A stretch of DNA of 64,000 nucleotides from Pyrenochaeta sp. MPI-SDFR-AT-0127 (lineage: Eukaryota > Ascomycota > Dothideomycetes > Pleosporales > Cucurbitariaceae), in the NCBI GenBank assembly GCA_020747015.1, contig JAGTJM010000035.1, positions 186,001-250,000 on the forward strand, given 5' to 3'. How positions within the stretch are numbered: position 1 is the first letter of the stretch; each line of letters opens with the position of its first letter. Below, piece after piece: positions 9,382 through 23,000 of this stretch. The notes below the pieces were generated by a model, which was not told the DNA's origin, did not search any database, and saw only the letters and a list, made by a program, of their open reading frames with translations. The position numbers were made by a program, and so were the translations under genes.

Positions 9382-11140
9382 TTTATTAATGGAACGGGGT
9401 AAAGTTGTTCAAAATTAATTCTTAGAATGCGATGATGTATTGTAACGTTACTTATCTAAGAAAGATCTCGGATATAAAGAGCGACGAGAAGACAGAAACT
9501 GTTAGACCCACCAAAAAGTCCGCCATGATTGCGCGCGAGACCTTTTATAGGTCTCTTTTTTTTGGAGGGGACAGGATTTTGGAATGTGGCGTTCAAAGGG
9601 GCTGCTGCCTTATCTATTGATTGGGTGATAAGCCATCCAATTTCCCTCCTTGGTACGAACCGGAAGTTTCAACAAGGATTCTGACAAAGATTCACTCATC
9701 TCACCAACGTCGATAGTGTCTACGACATGAATACGAAGGGGCAAGTTCTTCTGTACATCAGTGGCACAATTAGCAGTTGCTACATTGAGGTTAGACCCGG
9801 CGTTGGTCTCTTGCCACGTGGGAAAGCTTGTTGCCACAAGCTTTGCGGATGATTGTTCGAGCGCTAGAAGATCCCGCGGAACCATAGATATTGGAAAGAC
9901 GGGCATAGTAGTACATTAATGCAAATCGCTAGGTGGGGCATAACTGACTTGGACTAATACGAAGACGAAATTGGCTTAGATACACACTTGACTAAGAATA
10001 GTTCGCTCTACAGTCTTGCGACCGTAAACAATCCCAATATTTCGGATGGAAATTTAGGAAGAATGCAACGTCAGCATCAGTCGAGTCCCCAACTCCTGGT
10101 TCGCCTCGAGAATTTCATGGGCCAGATCCAGAACTTGCATGCCATCTTAGTTCTAGGCCGCGAAATCTTGATTCCACATTGTTCTAGGATATGGAACGTG
10201 ATGCATAGTCACATCGTCCCTAATTTTCTTGTGGATTATGAGCGTGCGGCTCTGCGTGAGGCTTGTTTGAGCAACTTTCAACATTGATGTGGTCATCAAA
10301 ACCTAGATCGCGATATGCATACAGTTCAACCGCTGACATGCGAATGGAGTGTAACGATAAAGACGGTGACACTGATATCCTCCGGAAAGTCTGCCACAAA
10401 AAATTCGGGCCAGGGAAATAGTGTTGACTTGTTCCCATGATGAGAGCGCGTGTATGTGATGTTGCCAGGTGTAGAGGACTTGCATACATAGAAGCTTTTG
10501 CCCCTCCCACGAGCGAGTCGCGAAGAAGACGAACTTGTAGCAATGCTGTGATCTAAATGGAGGATCCGTTGTGATGAGAGTCAGATTTTGCACCAACTTG
10601 CGATCTGAATCGTGGATCACAAGTATGTCGCTCAGCTTTCCTTGTTAGCACCGGTTTTGTATTTCACCATTGAATCAAGGGTGTAGTGGCGTCTATGTGA
10701 AGAGTAAGCATACAAATCTATCCTTTAGCAAGAGTATGGTACAAGCATCTTGGTGGACTCCGTGGTGGCGCATGCGACACAGGATTGTTAGAGGTGACTG
10801 AGGACCTGTCGTGGACGGTGAGTTTTCTAAAATGTCTTCTTTACCATCCTTATGTTTGCTGCCATTGTGTTCCGTGATGGTGCTTTCCACTTACGCCTGT
10901 CGATCAAATATCAATGATGCCTGCTCGTATCTGGAGAGTAACCACATACTCAACCACCTCTGAATACTGCACTTCAGTGTGGCAGTGACGGTAGTGTACC
11001 GCTTACTTGACGCCTGTACAATCGCACTGTAAGCAAACGTAGAATTTACAAGGAGAGAGTAAGCAGTCATGGAATCTTGAAGTGATGAGTCAAGTCTTAA
11101 ATTCTAAGCGATACTGTAGGTCGCTGGTTTGTTTTAATCG
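9382..11140. other. Long intergenic stretch, only weak small frames
   Basis: About 1.76 kb without a supportable gene. A minus-strand frame at 9906-9610 (98 codons from a true ATG, starting MPVFPISMVPRDLL, ending MAYHPINR) has fairly ordinary composition and could be a small gene or a relic, but has no recognised domain. Short minus-strand frames at 10620-10220 look like chance or decayed sequence. Confidence 0.4.
9610..9906 (-). CDS. Possible small hypothetical protein (weak)
   Basis: A 98-codon frame from an ATG to a TGA stop on the minus strand. It lacks a signal peptide, membrane segment or recognisable motif. Its composition (mixed hydrophobic and polar, one Cys) is not obviously noncoding. 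It is isolated in a gene-poor stretch. It is as likely to be a remnant of a longer gene as a real gene; no homologue is recognised. Confidence 0.2.
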   Translation of the reverse strand: MPVFPISMVPRDLLALEQSSAKLVATSFPTWQETNAGSNLNVATANCATDVQKNLPLRIHVVDTIDVGEMSESLSESLLKLPVRTKEGNWMAYHPINR

Positions 11141-12499
11141 TCAGAGCTCCCTCCGTTCTTTTACAGCTATGGGGTCAGGATGAGTCACAGATGCAGCTTG
11201 TGTCTTACCATCGAGTCCTTCAAGCTCCATCGTTCTTGACGCATAGCCAGAATCAACTCCAGTAGATCGAAAGATATTCCTTCTCAGCCACTGGGGCCTT
11301 TCATTATACCAGCCGAAGCTTCTCATTTCGGGATCAGTTGGCTTAAGCCACTTAGCGAAGTACACTTTGAGCGCGGGAGCAGAGGCGCATATTATGGCAA
11401 GATTGGTTTCAACTGCAGTCGACACCCACGATCCAAGGGCTTCCCAGGAGATGTCGTAGGTCGCTGAGGGATTCAGCTTAGTGTAGTAATACACCTTGTG
11501 CGCGTAATGGACGCGGAGAGCGCCTATTGCGCAGGTACTTTGAATGGTCGTTAATAAAACATGCAGGCTTTGGAGATGGGGAAAGGCTTACGCGAGACCG
11601 ACAAGGAAGACGGCAGCCAATGCCAGCTTTTGTCGCACTGGTAGGCGCAATTTGCGGACCACAAACATCGGTAGTAGGCAAGCTATAAAGTCTTGCAACG
11701 TACTAATGCTGATAATGGCAATAAGAGTGGCGATTTCATCGTGACACTTATACTTGTTTGTCCTCAGCCAAGAGGTCGTGAAGCGATACCAGTATGCTTC
11801 TACGGGTGAACAAGTAAAGATGAGAACCATGATAAAGGATATGCCGTATCCAGCAACTGGATACTGTCAGACCCATAATTTTTAATGGTAATGGGAAAAC
11901 CAGGGCAAAGGATACCAAATATAATGCTTGCCCAAACTGCGATTAATAGCGGGCGACTCAACCCAGAGACTGTGATACGGCGATAGAAGGTGAGGATGGA
12001 GATCTTGGTAAGTGTTGTGCTTGCGAGGTAGATGATTTCCATGGCAAGAGTAATCTATTCATGGTTAGTGAACGATGTTTGATTAGATTCTGGCTGTGCC
12101 CATACTTGTCGAATCGTGATCAGTGTTTTTGGAGTTTGATCATAAATATGGAGATGAAATCCATATACTCGAAGTGCAAGGACAGTTGCTATTGTCAGAC
12201 CGAGCAGTGCTGGCTGCGACTTCTCAGCAAACATGAACACACAGATTACGCGATGAGGATTATCTAACCATTGACGCAATGATGAGCCAGTCATCGACGC
12301 CCGGAGTTCTTGTAATTCTGAATCGCGCCCATAGTCGCGCACAGAAGATACCAAAAGTAAAGATAAACAGTGCAATGATGCTTGCCGGTGCAGCCCAGTC
12401 CCGGACCTCTGGATTGACGAAGTTTGGGGCAGGCCAGGTGTGATGTGCTCCATCGGAGGGCGGAAACAGCGCGGGAACCGGTCGAGGAGCCGGAGCCAT
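11141..12499 (-). CDS. PTH11-like seven-helix receptor (fungal rhodopsin-domain integral membrane protein)
   Basis: Five exons: 12499-12269, 12213-12106, 12054-11916, 11856-11592 and 11537-11141, giving 379 residues. Introns are 51-59 bp; donors include GTTAGA, GTATGG, GTATCC and GTAAGC. The family signature DDWLIIASM continues after intron 1 into LLGLTIATVLALRVYGFHLH; then follow LTKISILTFYRR, FIMVLIFTCSPVEAYW and LPMFVVRKLRLPVRQKLALA. Seven membrane segments are predictable. This is the 'Rhodopsin' (PTH11-like) class without a CFEM domain. In plant-associated fungi such proteins include surface-sensing receptors, but this clade has no assigned ligand. The C-terminal cytosolic tail is short, ending KERREL. 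The last intron needs an AAG acceptor to keep frame (see findings). Confidence 0.85.
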
Positions 12500-14082
12500 G
12501 AAATGGAAGTCTCAGGAAGAGATGAGAAGCATGTGGAGAGCTAGAGAGTGTGAAGGCGCCTCGAGACTTATGCTCACCATGTCTGTAACCGGTACGATCG
12601 ATTCTAAGTCCCTTTTCAGGTCTCAGGGAGCGTTCATGGGAGTTTTACTCCCTGGAGCTGAGAGGGACTGGGCGCAATCGCCCAATCATCTTTGACGGAA
12701 CAGAGCACCGATGCCATCTGTTCCTTTCCAGAAACTCTATTTCCCGCGCCAATCCCTGCACTGTCGGCACGACAGCAACAGCGCAGTGAAACTGTAACTA
12801 ATCATCGATTCTTGGTGTCTCATTATGGATTGCCTCCTTCTGCAAGGATCATACTGGGCGCACAGTGAACTGCTTGACGAAAGTTGCCAGAGCCGTAATG
12901 CAGGCGTTGATCACGGTGGTTTTGCGGCGAACTGTGCTTGACAGTCGCGTAACTTTCTCTATACAGTCAAATATCAGATCTAAATTAGTGGCTTGCTTTC
13001 TTTTGTGCCGTGCAAGCCCGGAAACTCAAATAGAGCCGCTCCTCTGTCCCGAAGTACGGTAATGGGTATAGATTTCCGAATTTCCGTCCCTATTGATCCC
13101 TCGACAGCTATGTAGTGGTGTAGTGGCCCCTGTTACCGCCAAATAGCCCTTGATATTGGTACTATCATCGTCTCTAAATTCTGATTAAGACGTCAAGGCA
13201 TTCCAATTCCAAAACGCTACTCTTGACGTCTCTGAAAAAAAGCTTCACAAACATCGCACATCTCGAGAAATTCTCTTCGCCCTCTGGGTCTGGTGCTGTG
13301 CCTCACGCCCCATGTTGTGTGAGCAGGTTAGGATAGCAATGCCACGATCCATGACGATAAAAGTGCCTGATATTCCTGGGGGTTTGCCGCTACGTTCCGT
13401 TCCCGCGGTGTCGGGAAAGATGCTGGTTTCAGCCTGTGGAAGGGTCTTGGGTGGCAAGGCTCTCCCCAAGGGTGAAACAATGTTGCCGAGTCTTACTTTG
13501 CCCAATAATATACCGCGTTGAGTGAATGAATCATACCCATGTGTCTAGTTTGGGAAGTATGCGCACATTGGCCACGCTGGACGGGCCGTTCTTCTGTACC
13601 AAGACGTCTAGCATTTGCTAAATCCTTGTCAGTTTATACAGACTTTCACAAAACCCACTGTCATTGCGATGTCATCTGCTTCATCTGTCTACTTTTCAAA
13701 TTTCCTAATTTAGTTCTACCTTTGCACCAGGACCCAACAAGGCGCGAAAAGGCACTATACAGCTTAGCTTGTTTGAATATATATATCACGATCGCTAGGC
13801 TCATATCTCCAACCGAGCTTACTCCCAAAGCATGTAACCTCTTTCACCTGAGCGCACTTGGAATATTATACTCACGATTAGATGAACACAAACTTGATAA
13901 ACAGATTTATATACTACTCGCTAGGATTTAAATCGATATATTGAAAATGTGGTTATACTACCATCCCGGGAAGTCAAATCACTAAACGCCATGTTATGCA
14001 AGCTAATTATTGTGCACTCCTAAAACTCCAGTGAGATCCAAGAGTCCAGTGCACGCACCTCTCCCTTCACATCAAACATCAT
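12500..14082. other. Long intergenic stretch, no gene seen
   Basis: The right-hand ~400 bp follow the 3' end of the Csf1 homologue; the left part is the promoter side of the PTH11-like gene. Open frames near 13245-13505 and 13539-13931 lack coding character or motifs. No tRNA-like A/B boxes were seen. Confidence 0.5.
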
Positions 14083-17000
14083 CTAACTGCTCCCCAAAAT
14101 TCTCTCATAAGCCTCTTCAACCTCTCTCGCCACCTCCAACAAACTCACAATAACAATCTGATGCGTAACGTTCGGTAGGCGATCACGATGCAGACCGATC
14201 CATTCCAATGGTGGCGTCGCCTCGCCCATATCCCTCAATTGTGGCGTCTCGATGATCGGTGGCTCGAGGGGGCTGTACTCATATTTGGATTGTGGGACGT
14301 TGACTACGGCTGTGATTTTCTCTTGGTTGTGTCCGGGTGAGGATGGTGCACGGGGGCGGGAAGGCGATGACATAGGGGTAGTGGGACTGTGACCTGAGGG
14401 CGTGGTAGGGTCGGTGGATGATGCATCTTGTAGGGCTTGCGAGGTGCTGATCTTGATGTTTGATTCTGGGAGGGGTTTACCAAGACGGGAGGCAAGAGTG
14501 CGGGAATGGTTAGACCACATCGTGCGGATATAGGAGATGCGGGAGTAGTTCCAGCCCACGTCGACTTTGCCCTCTAGCGAGCTTCGGAAGAGGTAATCGA
14601 TGTGGTTGCTCTTGGGGACTTGCCATGTGTGCATAGTCGCTATAACCTTGGGTACACGCAAAATAGTTCCACCACGGGCAGAGCGTGCGCTCTCGACAAC
14701 GTCCTCGACTGTGAGTTCAGCAACTGGTATACTCTTTTTCGGCGTAGGGACTGATGATAGCGCGACAGAAAGCTGTCCAAGCGTCATGCCGAGACTAGAA
14801 TGAATCTTGGTCTTTTCAAGAGCGACGGCGAAGCGTGCTTGCATATCTCCTGCCTCAAGCATGAGAAGTTGGCTGTCCACAAACGTTGAAGGGAAGACAC
14901 CAAATTTGATCGAGCGTAATGTGACCACGACATCTGTGTGTAGAGATATCGGGGCCTTGAATGTCTCGTCGTCGGGCTTGGTACTAATTTGACTCTGTGA
15001 TGGCGACCTTCCGAATGGTGCAGCAACGGACGACTTGCGCCGGAGAAACTTTTCGATATCCGTAAGCGACTGCTTATAAGCTTGTTGGTTCTCTTGTACG
15101 AGGCGCTCAATGGCCTGGAACAATGCGAGACCTTGCGCGGCGCTTGTGGCATGGCCAAATACATGTACCTTATCACCATCAAGAATGGCGACGAGTCGAT
15201 CTTTCGCATCTTCATCCTCTTCACGGGCATTGTACATCAAGAAGCCAAAGTTGGCAATATCTGCCATGATAAAGGCCTGGTAATCAAAGCCTGTCTTGAC
15301 GCGCAATTGCTGGAAGGCTACCGATGCCTGAATGATTGGCGTCTGTCGTGTTTCTGTAGCCTGTACTGGCCAGCCAATTGATGTGCGAACTTTGATCCCG
15401 TGGAGCTCAATGAAGCCACTTGTCCGACCCGCGCTCTCGATTCCGATTTTCTCTACACCGATACACAGATTTTGCTCCCAGGTCGTACTCTTTTTGGACG
15501 AAGCCCACATATTGTGGATGTGAAGTGATGACTTTCCAATTGACTGTCCAAGGTCGAGGTCGATTTTGACATCCGCAATCGCTACATTAGCATTCCAAGG
15601 AAATGCGGTTGCGGCACTGACTTGCTGGTAACGCTGCATAAGATACTCCTGCGGCTCCGGATTGACGCTTTCTGCTGAAGGTTTTGATGATTGTCTGATC
15701 TCTGGTGGGATCCAAATCTCTCTGAAGAGCAGGAAGTCTTGAAGCTGACGGGCATTGATCTGAAGCTCTGTTGGATTGATCTTGAGTATGGCCGAGATGC
15801 CACTGGTGCCGCTGAGGTGCTTGCTGTTCATCAGCGACAATACGACCGATTCAACATCTAGGCTAAACGTAGACTCCCGAGAGTACACATGCTGAACAGT
15901 GGCTTGAAGCTTCTCAAATGCTGCAGATGCAGCGAAGAAATGGCCATGCTCCTGGGATTTGACGCTGTTGACTGTGACATATATGTCGTCGAGTTTGGCG
16001 ACAGCGGTAACCCGTGCGATGGGCTGACAGCTTAAACTGAATTCTTGCTTACATATCCTGAGTCCAAGATTGAGCCGTGTTCGACCCAGGATCGTGGTAG
16101 GATCGGCCGTGATGATGTTTTCATCCTCAATCATTTTCACTGCGGGCTTCTGTTGAAGTTGCGACTCTGGTGAGCTTGGCGATTCGCTGTCTTTCTCTCG
16201 GACGACTGCTTTGATGCTGTCCGATATATCAATTATGATGGGCACCACTGTTGGAAGTAGCGTATTGGTAGAGCCGTCAACGCGGACCTCAGCATTCAAA
16301 GAAGGATCGTTCCCATCATCTTGGTACTCCACGCGCACAGCCACCCCTGGCGCTCGCAATGCCATGCTACTCTTGGACCCATCGCCGACAAACTGGCTAT
16401 ACCTACCTTTCTGTTGTGAGCGGTTTGACGAACCTTGTGTCGGTGCAGTTTCGCCACTGTTGATGTGTACCACAGCGCCAGCAAAATTGGCATCAACAGT
16501 CAACGATGCGAGGCGCTTATTACCAAATGGATTCTTGCGCTGCGCGCCGGTCGTCGTTGGCGTCATACTCCAGTTCGCAGATGCCTTACGGAACTTCTTG
16601 CCGGCGAGAGCAATCGATCTCTCGATAACGTTTGCCGGTAAAATGAAGTGGGAGTCGAGTTGGAGGTCGAGAGATTTGCCAGCAGCGTAAAATGCGACTT
16701 TGCGTGTATCCTTGGTGAACGCATAGGCTACATTAAACACCATTTTTGGTAGTAGAGCAGAGTTGAGCGACCGTGCCTTTTTGCTAGCCGATACTGGGAC
16801 GGTTTGCAACCGCATATTGTCAATGACCAGCCGAGCTGCGTCATCTTTCTGCGTCGACAAATCGATTTTACCAAATGACAAAACCAAGTCTTCGGTCTCG
16901 CTCCTTGGAAAAGCAGGGACTGAGTTTCCAATGATCCAGCTGATCTGCATATCGAGCAACTCAAGGGAGTAGGTTGATGTGAACAGCGCCCCAGAGTTGA

Positions 17001-20000
17001 TGCTATCTGTTTCGGTATTTGAGTTGCTCTTGATACTTTTGTCGCGTTTGTGCGAGATCCGGCTCTTGGTATGTCGCAACCGCCTCAAATACTTCTTCTC
17101 CTTCGACAGATCCAGGACTTTAATTTTGTCTTGAAGATGATTGACAACATCCACAACGGCTGAGGCAGTGTCCGCAAAGACGTTGACCTCTAAACCCGAA
17201 CTGCGAACGCGGTATACTCGTCGAGTTGGCTCTGAGTCTGCCTCAGTGGTAGCCTGAAATACAGCACCAAAAGTGAGGTTACCACAGCGGCGGACAGAGT
17301 CAGTATCAGTCAAATCCATATCAATAGCAACCTTGTGGATCAGGACGATGGCTTCCGGATAAAGTAGGATTTTTTGATTTGTATCCATGTTCGTGGCTTT
17401 AAATTGTACAGAAGATAGACGGAAAGCCAGATTAGCTGTAGGAGACTCAGGATGCTGCCCTGGAGCACTGGCATGTATGTCCATACCAGAAAGTGTCATC
17501 TGTACATCAAAGATTATATCTCGCGATGAACTGGCCGGTTTCTGAATGGGGGACTCCAAGGTAGCTGGGAAAGCTTCTTTGATGTGTGTTAACAGCACCC
17601 CTATATCGTCCTGGACTGCCTGGAACATGTGTGACATCTCTGGTTTATTGATAGTAGTCATCAATGCTTGTATTTCTGACGCTTGAAATTGAATTGTTTC
17701 GATGATTCCTGAAGCAGAGACGCGTGTCCTTTGCTCAGTCTGCGTCACTTTCAGCCGTCCGTTGAGAGGAGGCAGCTCGAATGAGCTAATGACACTGACA
17801 CCTTGAGTGGCGTTACTGTATAGTCTGTGGACATGTGCTTCGAGATCGTAGTCGATTTGTAGAGTTACATCTTTACCTAGCGAAGGAACCACAGCGATGC
17901 GCCCAGATGAACCTCTAATTGACCAACCCAGTGGATGAAGCAGAGCTAGCTCCACCTGGTAGGCGTCCATAAACAGGGCAAGCGTTATGTTGGGCAATTG
18001 CGCAGTCGAGCTGTCAGGCGTGATTTTATCTGCCTTGGCTCTTTCCATTGATCGCATGGTCTTCAATTGGCGATGGAAGTACGCAACTTCATCTTTGAGC
18101 ACAGTATCCACTATCTCGATGAGCCCTAGGATATTCTCTTCGACTTTGATGACAATCATGCTACTTGCTGCCGCGGCCTTGATCTCATCAGGAACTGTGC
18201 TATCCTGTTCATGTTCGATTATGGCCAAGTAGACGCTTGGGTGTTCGAAATGTGCTCTGGCTAAAGATCGCGACCGAGACGAGAGCTCGCTTACGGCCAT
18301 CTCCAAATGTAAATGTGCACTCAGTGTCTCTCCGAGACCAGAAGCTTTGTTCTCGGCATCGATAAATGAGAATCGCAAATTTTGACCGGTAGTCATGCTC
18401 CGAAGGTTGATAGTGTCCAGAATGATCTGAGTTCTCTGCGTCACAAGAACGACTTGTATGTCTTGGTCGAAAGCAGAAGCTTGTTTCTGCGTGACCTGTG
18501 AGGAATTCAAAGAAAGTGCCTCAGCTGCCTTGAGGGTTTCCTTCTGAAACAAGTTCTGCAGAGCCTCCGCCAGCTCGCAAATCTCCCATTGCACGTGTAA
18601 GGAGATCGCTTCCGAGATAATCTGAACCGTTGTGGAGCTTTTTGGCGTATCGCTTCCCACCAGCATAAGGCCCGTGGGCTGAGTTGGGGGTAGTTGTGCA
18701 ATGTTGATAGCTAAGTATCGCAGAGCTAGTTCGCTTTGCCCTGGGCCAGGATCGATGATGAGTTTTATGATTGCAGACTTCAGATCAAGATGTAGTGGCG
18801 CCGATTGTGATTTTGGTAGCTGTTCCGCGGCATGCCCGAAGAGAATTTTCATGGCAAGGCTCTTTTTGACATGTGCTAAGTCCCATGTGCGCCATTGATC
18901 CCACATTGCGATGACCATCTCCTCAGCGTTTGCGGGGCATGCCACTGACCTTTGGGAACAATCACCAAGTACTACATCCTTATCGTCTGGTGGAAGACAT
19001 TGCCATGTATAACGGAAACGAGATATAATTTTCCATGAGTCGTGGCCACGTAAATGATCCCGTGCAGCGCGGAGCGCGTAAGATGCTTTGATCAAGAAGG
19101 CAGGGTCCGGGTACTGGTCTTGTACGCTCGTGAGATACCAGGCCAAGTAGCGCAGTCGATGTTGCTGTCTCTGCTCAACTTCAATGAAATTGGTAGCCAA
19201 TTCATCAGCTAGGATGGTTGTACGATGGATGAGAGAGGCAAGGTATTCAATTTTCTTGCTTGCAGTTGCGGTCTCGAAGGATCGGAAAGACACATTGACG
19301 GATGTTGCCTGGCCCTGCAAAACCCAGACAAGAACTTCTCGAATCTCGGCTTGGATGGCCACATCCTGGTTGAGGCCATGAGGTGTGCGCTCTGTGACAG
19401 AAATCCCAAGGGAACCCAATGTTGTATGCAATGAAAGCGAGTTTTCACCAACACGCTCGCCCGGAAATTTCTTGACGCGGACAGCGGTCTTCAACTGATT
19501 GAGAATGACATCGTACTGATCCTTGCCACCTTCACTACCAGCGTGGGGACTGAAACTATGTTGAAACCGGACGTGTGTGTAAGGTATACGGACGCTGAGT
19601 TCAAGGGAGCTCCCCTTGCCCTCCAGTCGGTTCCTATTGTCGAGTATCCTTGTCATTACCTTGACTTGGAAGTCATCTAACATATCCACCGGGCGATGAG
19701 GTTGAATAAGCTCGATAAGACTTGAGACTGCTTTTACAAACTCAGGAGTACAGTGTATTCGAATACCTGGTTCTGCGTCCACCAAAAGACTGGTGTGAGT
19801 GAAATTTTCGTCTAAATGCTTGGTAGAAACATCATTGAAATGGATCCCATCCGTGTCTTGGTCGTCTGTCAAAGACGGAATGTTTGGAAACGAGGGTACG
19901 TCGGTCAAATCCGGATCTATTTGATCAAGGGGGAAGTAGGGCGTTGATAAAGAGCTTGATAGCGCAACAGATGATGGCGCCAAGTTGCGTCTCGTACGCT

Positions 20001-23000
20001 CATCTTCCTTGAGAGGTGTGTAGAATCTACTTTCGCTATCTGCACGGTTTGTTGAGTCTCCCAATAAGGTTCGACTTCTGCTGGACTCTGTAGTTTTACT
20101 AGTCGCTTTATGTCTTACTGTAGATCGGATACTACTTCTTAGCGATGCGCTTGATACTGAACGTGAAGTTGCAGTGAAGCCTTGACGACCTCGCACTGAC
20201 GCGAACAATGAAGATCGAGGTGAATTGATGGACCTATTCCCATCGTTTGGTGCTTGAAACATGAAGATGGGATGAGCGATTTCGGGATATTGCAAAGCTG
20301 GCGCTCGAACAGTTTCTCGATTCTTCATGCTCTGCATGTAAGATGATGTGTTGTTTTGAAACATGAATCTTGTGCGACTTGTTCGTTGATCGTGAATTTG
20401 CATGTGTTCTTGCTGCTTACTGCGATCTTCAGTAAAGTCAAGTTTGCGCTTCAACATATTGACTGTTAAAGTAGTCTGCAGGAAGGCGTGGGTTTCAACC
20501 ATTTGCTTCTCGCCGGAACGCGTTCTGTGACGCGACGCAGACCTGGCATCAACAGCACCGACAGTGAGATCTGGGATGCATGCATTCAATCGTTGCGAGA
20601 ATGTGCTTCCCGCGAGGTCATTGAAATCGAGGGTGATGGAGCCTGTCTTGATGAGCAAAGCCTCCTGTGCAACATGCAACCAAACATGGACATCGTGTGT
20701 CCTCAGTCTGAGGAAGGTTGAGTCATGAATTATTGGTATTTCTGTGAGAGGAAGCGAATTTTCGTCGTCGTCGAGAGTAAATGCAAACGCACGTGTTGCT
20801 CCAGCGGCCGTTTCGATAAATTCAGACGTGCACTCTCCTGACACTTTTCCTATGTCAAAATCCCAGTTACAAACGTATGTCGGCTCAGCTGGTGGGAGAC
20901 CAAACAGACGATGCCCAAATATGATGGTTGAATCCACGAAAAGCTCCGTCTGCCCGCTCGTAAAGTCATGAGAGAGATCTGGACTGGTGACAGATCCGCC
21001 AAGTGAGACGCTGATGGGACTGAAGTTTACCATTAGATCCATATAATAATTGGTGAACCTCAAATCTGCCGAGGCATAGGGAATCTCGGCTCGAATGCTG
21101 CGCTCTGCTGAATATAGGTTGGCAGGTAAGAGGACGCTGACCTGATCTGCTGAAATACAGAGAATTACATCCAAATCATTCGAAAGCTTAGCAACCTGAC
21201 CGTCTTGCTCTACACCGTCCGCTACGAGAGTTGCACTTGGTAGTCCCTGGAATTCTTCCATGGTCTTGAAGTGCAAGTCATCGCCGAAGTAGTTATCCTT
21301 AATCTTCATGAAGTGATGAACTAGCCAGCCGTACAGTTCAAGGTTTAATTTGTGTCCTTGTATATCCATGAACAGTCTATCGGTGTTCATTGGAGACGTC
21401 TCTGTCATGTACGTGTGGCTACCAGTGAGTGTCAAGCCACCAAGTCGCGCCATGTTAGGAGACTGGACAAATGTTTTCAGCGTATTTTTCTGCGGCATCA
21501 ACACGTCAAGGCCCATGTCTTGACCTTGAACGTCAAATTTGATCTCGTTTTGAAGAGGTCGAAACTTGTCGAGGGGTATGACGACATCTCCGCGTAAGTG
21601 TTGGCCGAACAGTATGATAAAGTTGTTATCCTCAAGATCAGCCGGGTTATTGACGATATTGGAGTCATTTGTGTTCAAATACAGCTTGAAATTTTCGAAG
21701 TCAACATTGAGGAAGTATTGGAATGGCACAAATAAGAAATACTCCGAAGGTGGGCCAGATCCCCAGTCAGCAACAAGGTCTGTTAACAAAAACAGATGAT
21801 CTCGGAGCAGGAATAGCTCCAAGTCTTGACATTTGATGTTGAACATCCATTTTCGTAGTGTGTTCCACGTGATGGGGGCGGAAAGATCGCAATCAAGTAC
21901 AATAGCCCCAGAGCGCCAGAGCAAGCCGTGATTGACACTGGACGATATTTCTGTATTCGGTATATCGACGTCCAGTTTGTTCTGATATCCCTGCGCGGAT
22001 GCGTACATATCCATCACATAATTCACCGACGAATTGCCAGAAACCTTGACGTCGATCCACGCGAATGGACGAACATTTTGTGCAGCGGCTGATTCGCGTT
22101 GTTTTCCTCGCCTTCTGCGTGATCTGGCTTTCCCTTTCGTTTTGTCGGTCCCGGACTTGTCGCGTCCAGCCAAAGTGTGAGCTTTGCCTTTCCATTTCCA
22201 GTCTTTGGAAGGCTCACGAATTGGTATGCGAAGTACAGTTTCCTCTTCAATTCCGAGATATAGCTTGAAAACCGACAGTACGCGAGGTTCACCGGGCTTC
22301 AATGACTGAGCAGGGACGGCATCGACATGTGATCCAGGGAAGAACAAATTTTGAAAGATGCCTCGGTGGCGATCTGCCCACGGACCATAATTGATTATGC
22401 CCCCAAAAACTTGAATGTCCATACCGTAATCCGGTGGAAGGCTTCCATTGATGTCATTAGGCCGGGCGGGGTCAATATGCATGCTATTGTCGATCTGGTG
22501 TAGTACCGGACCAGGCACGTCCCAGTAGAAGGAAACGTTGACGCACGGTATATCGGCAATCAATGATGTCTTCGCGTATTCTACTCCATCCCACTCGCCA
22601 TGACCATCATTTGTGCTTTCATCTAGGTAACGTGACAGGCCCTTCCAGCGTTCCTGCCCAGGAAAGTGCCATTGTGGAGGGAAAATGTTGTTATCTACGC
22701 CTCCGCTGGACTTTGTGTGAGTGTGGATGGAGTCGGAAGACTTGGTAAAGAAACCCGACAATCTTGGTACTTTTTCCAGCCAGCGCCGGCGTTTTGTACG
22801 CCCAGCCTCCTTGTCGATGATACTTTCTTCCGCAATGCCTTGGCTCGCTTCTTGCTTGTAATGTGCGGCGGTGTCGAGTTGGCTAGCTTTGTAATCCGGA
22901 TTGGGCTTCATATGCACGACTGGATGTGTGACCTGGAAGTTGAAGAGCTGCTGATACACATCTAGCGGGCCACTCGTCCCAGCATCCAAGGTCCCGCTAG

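Noticed and set aside
13539..13931. 130-codon plus-strand frame
   Set aside because: Cys/His-containing but with no coherent domain, no splice-consistent extension and AT-rich composition at its end; treated as chance.
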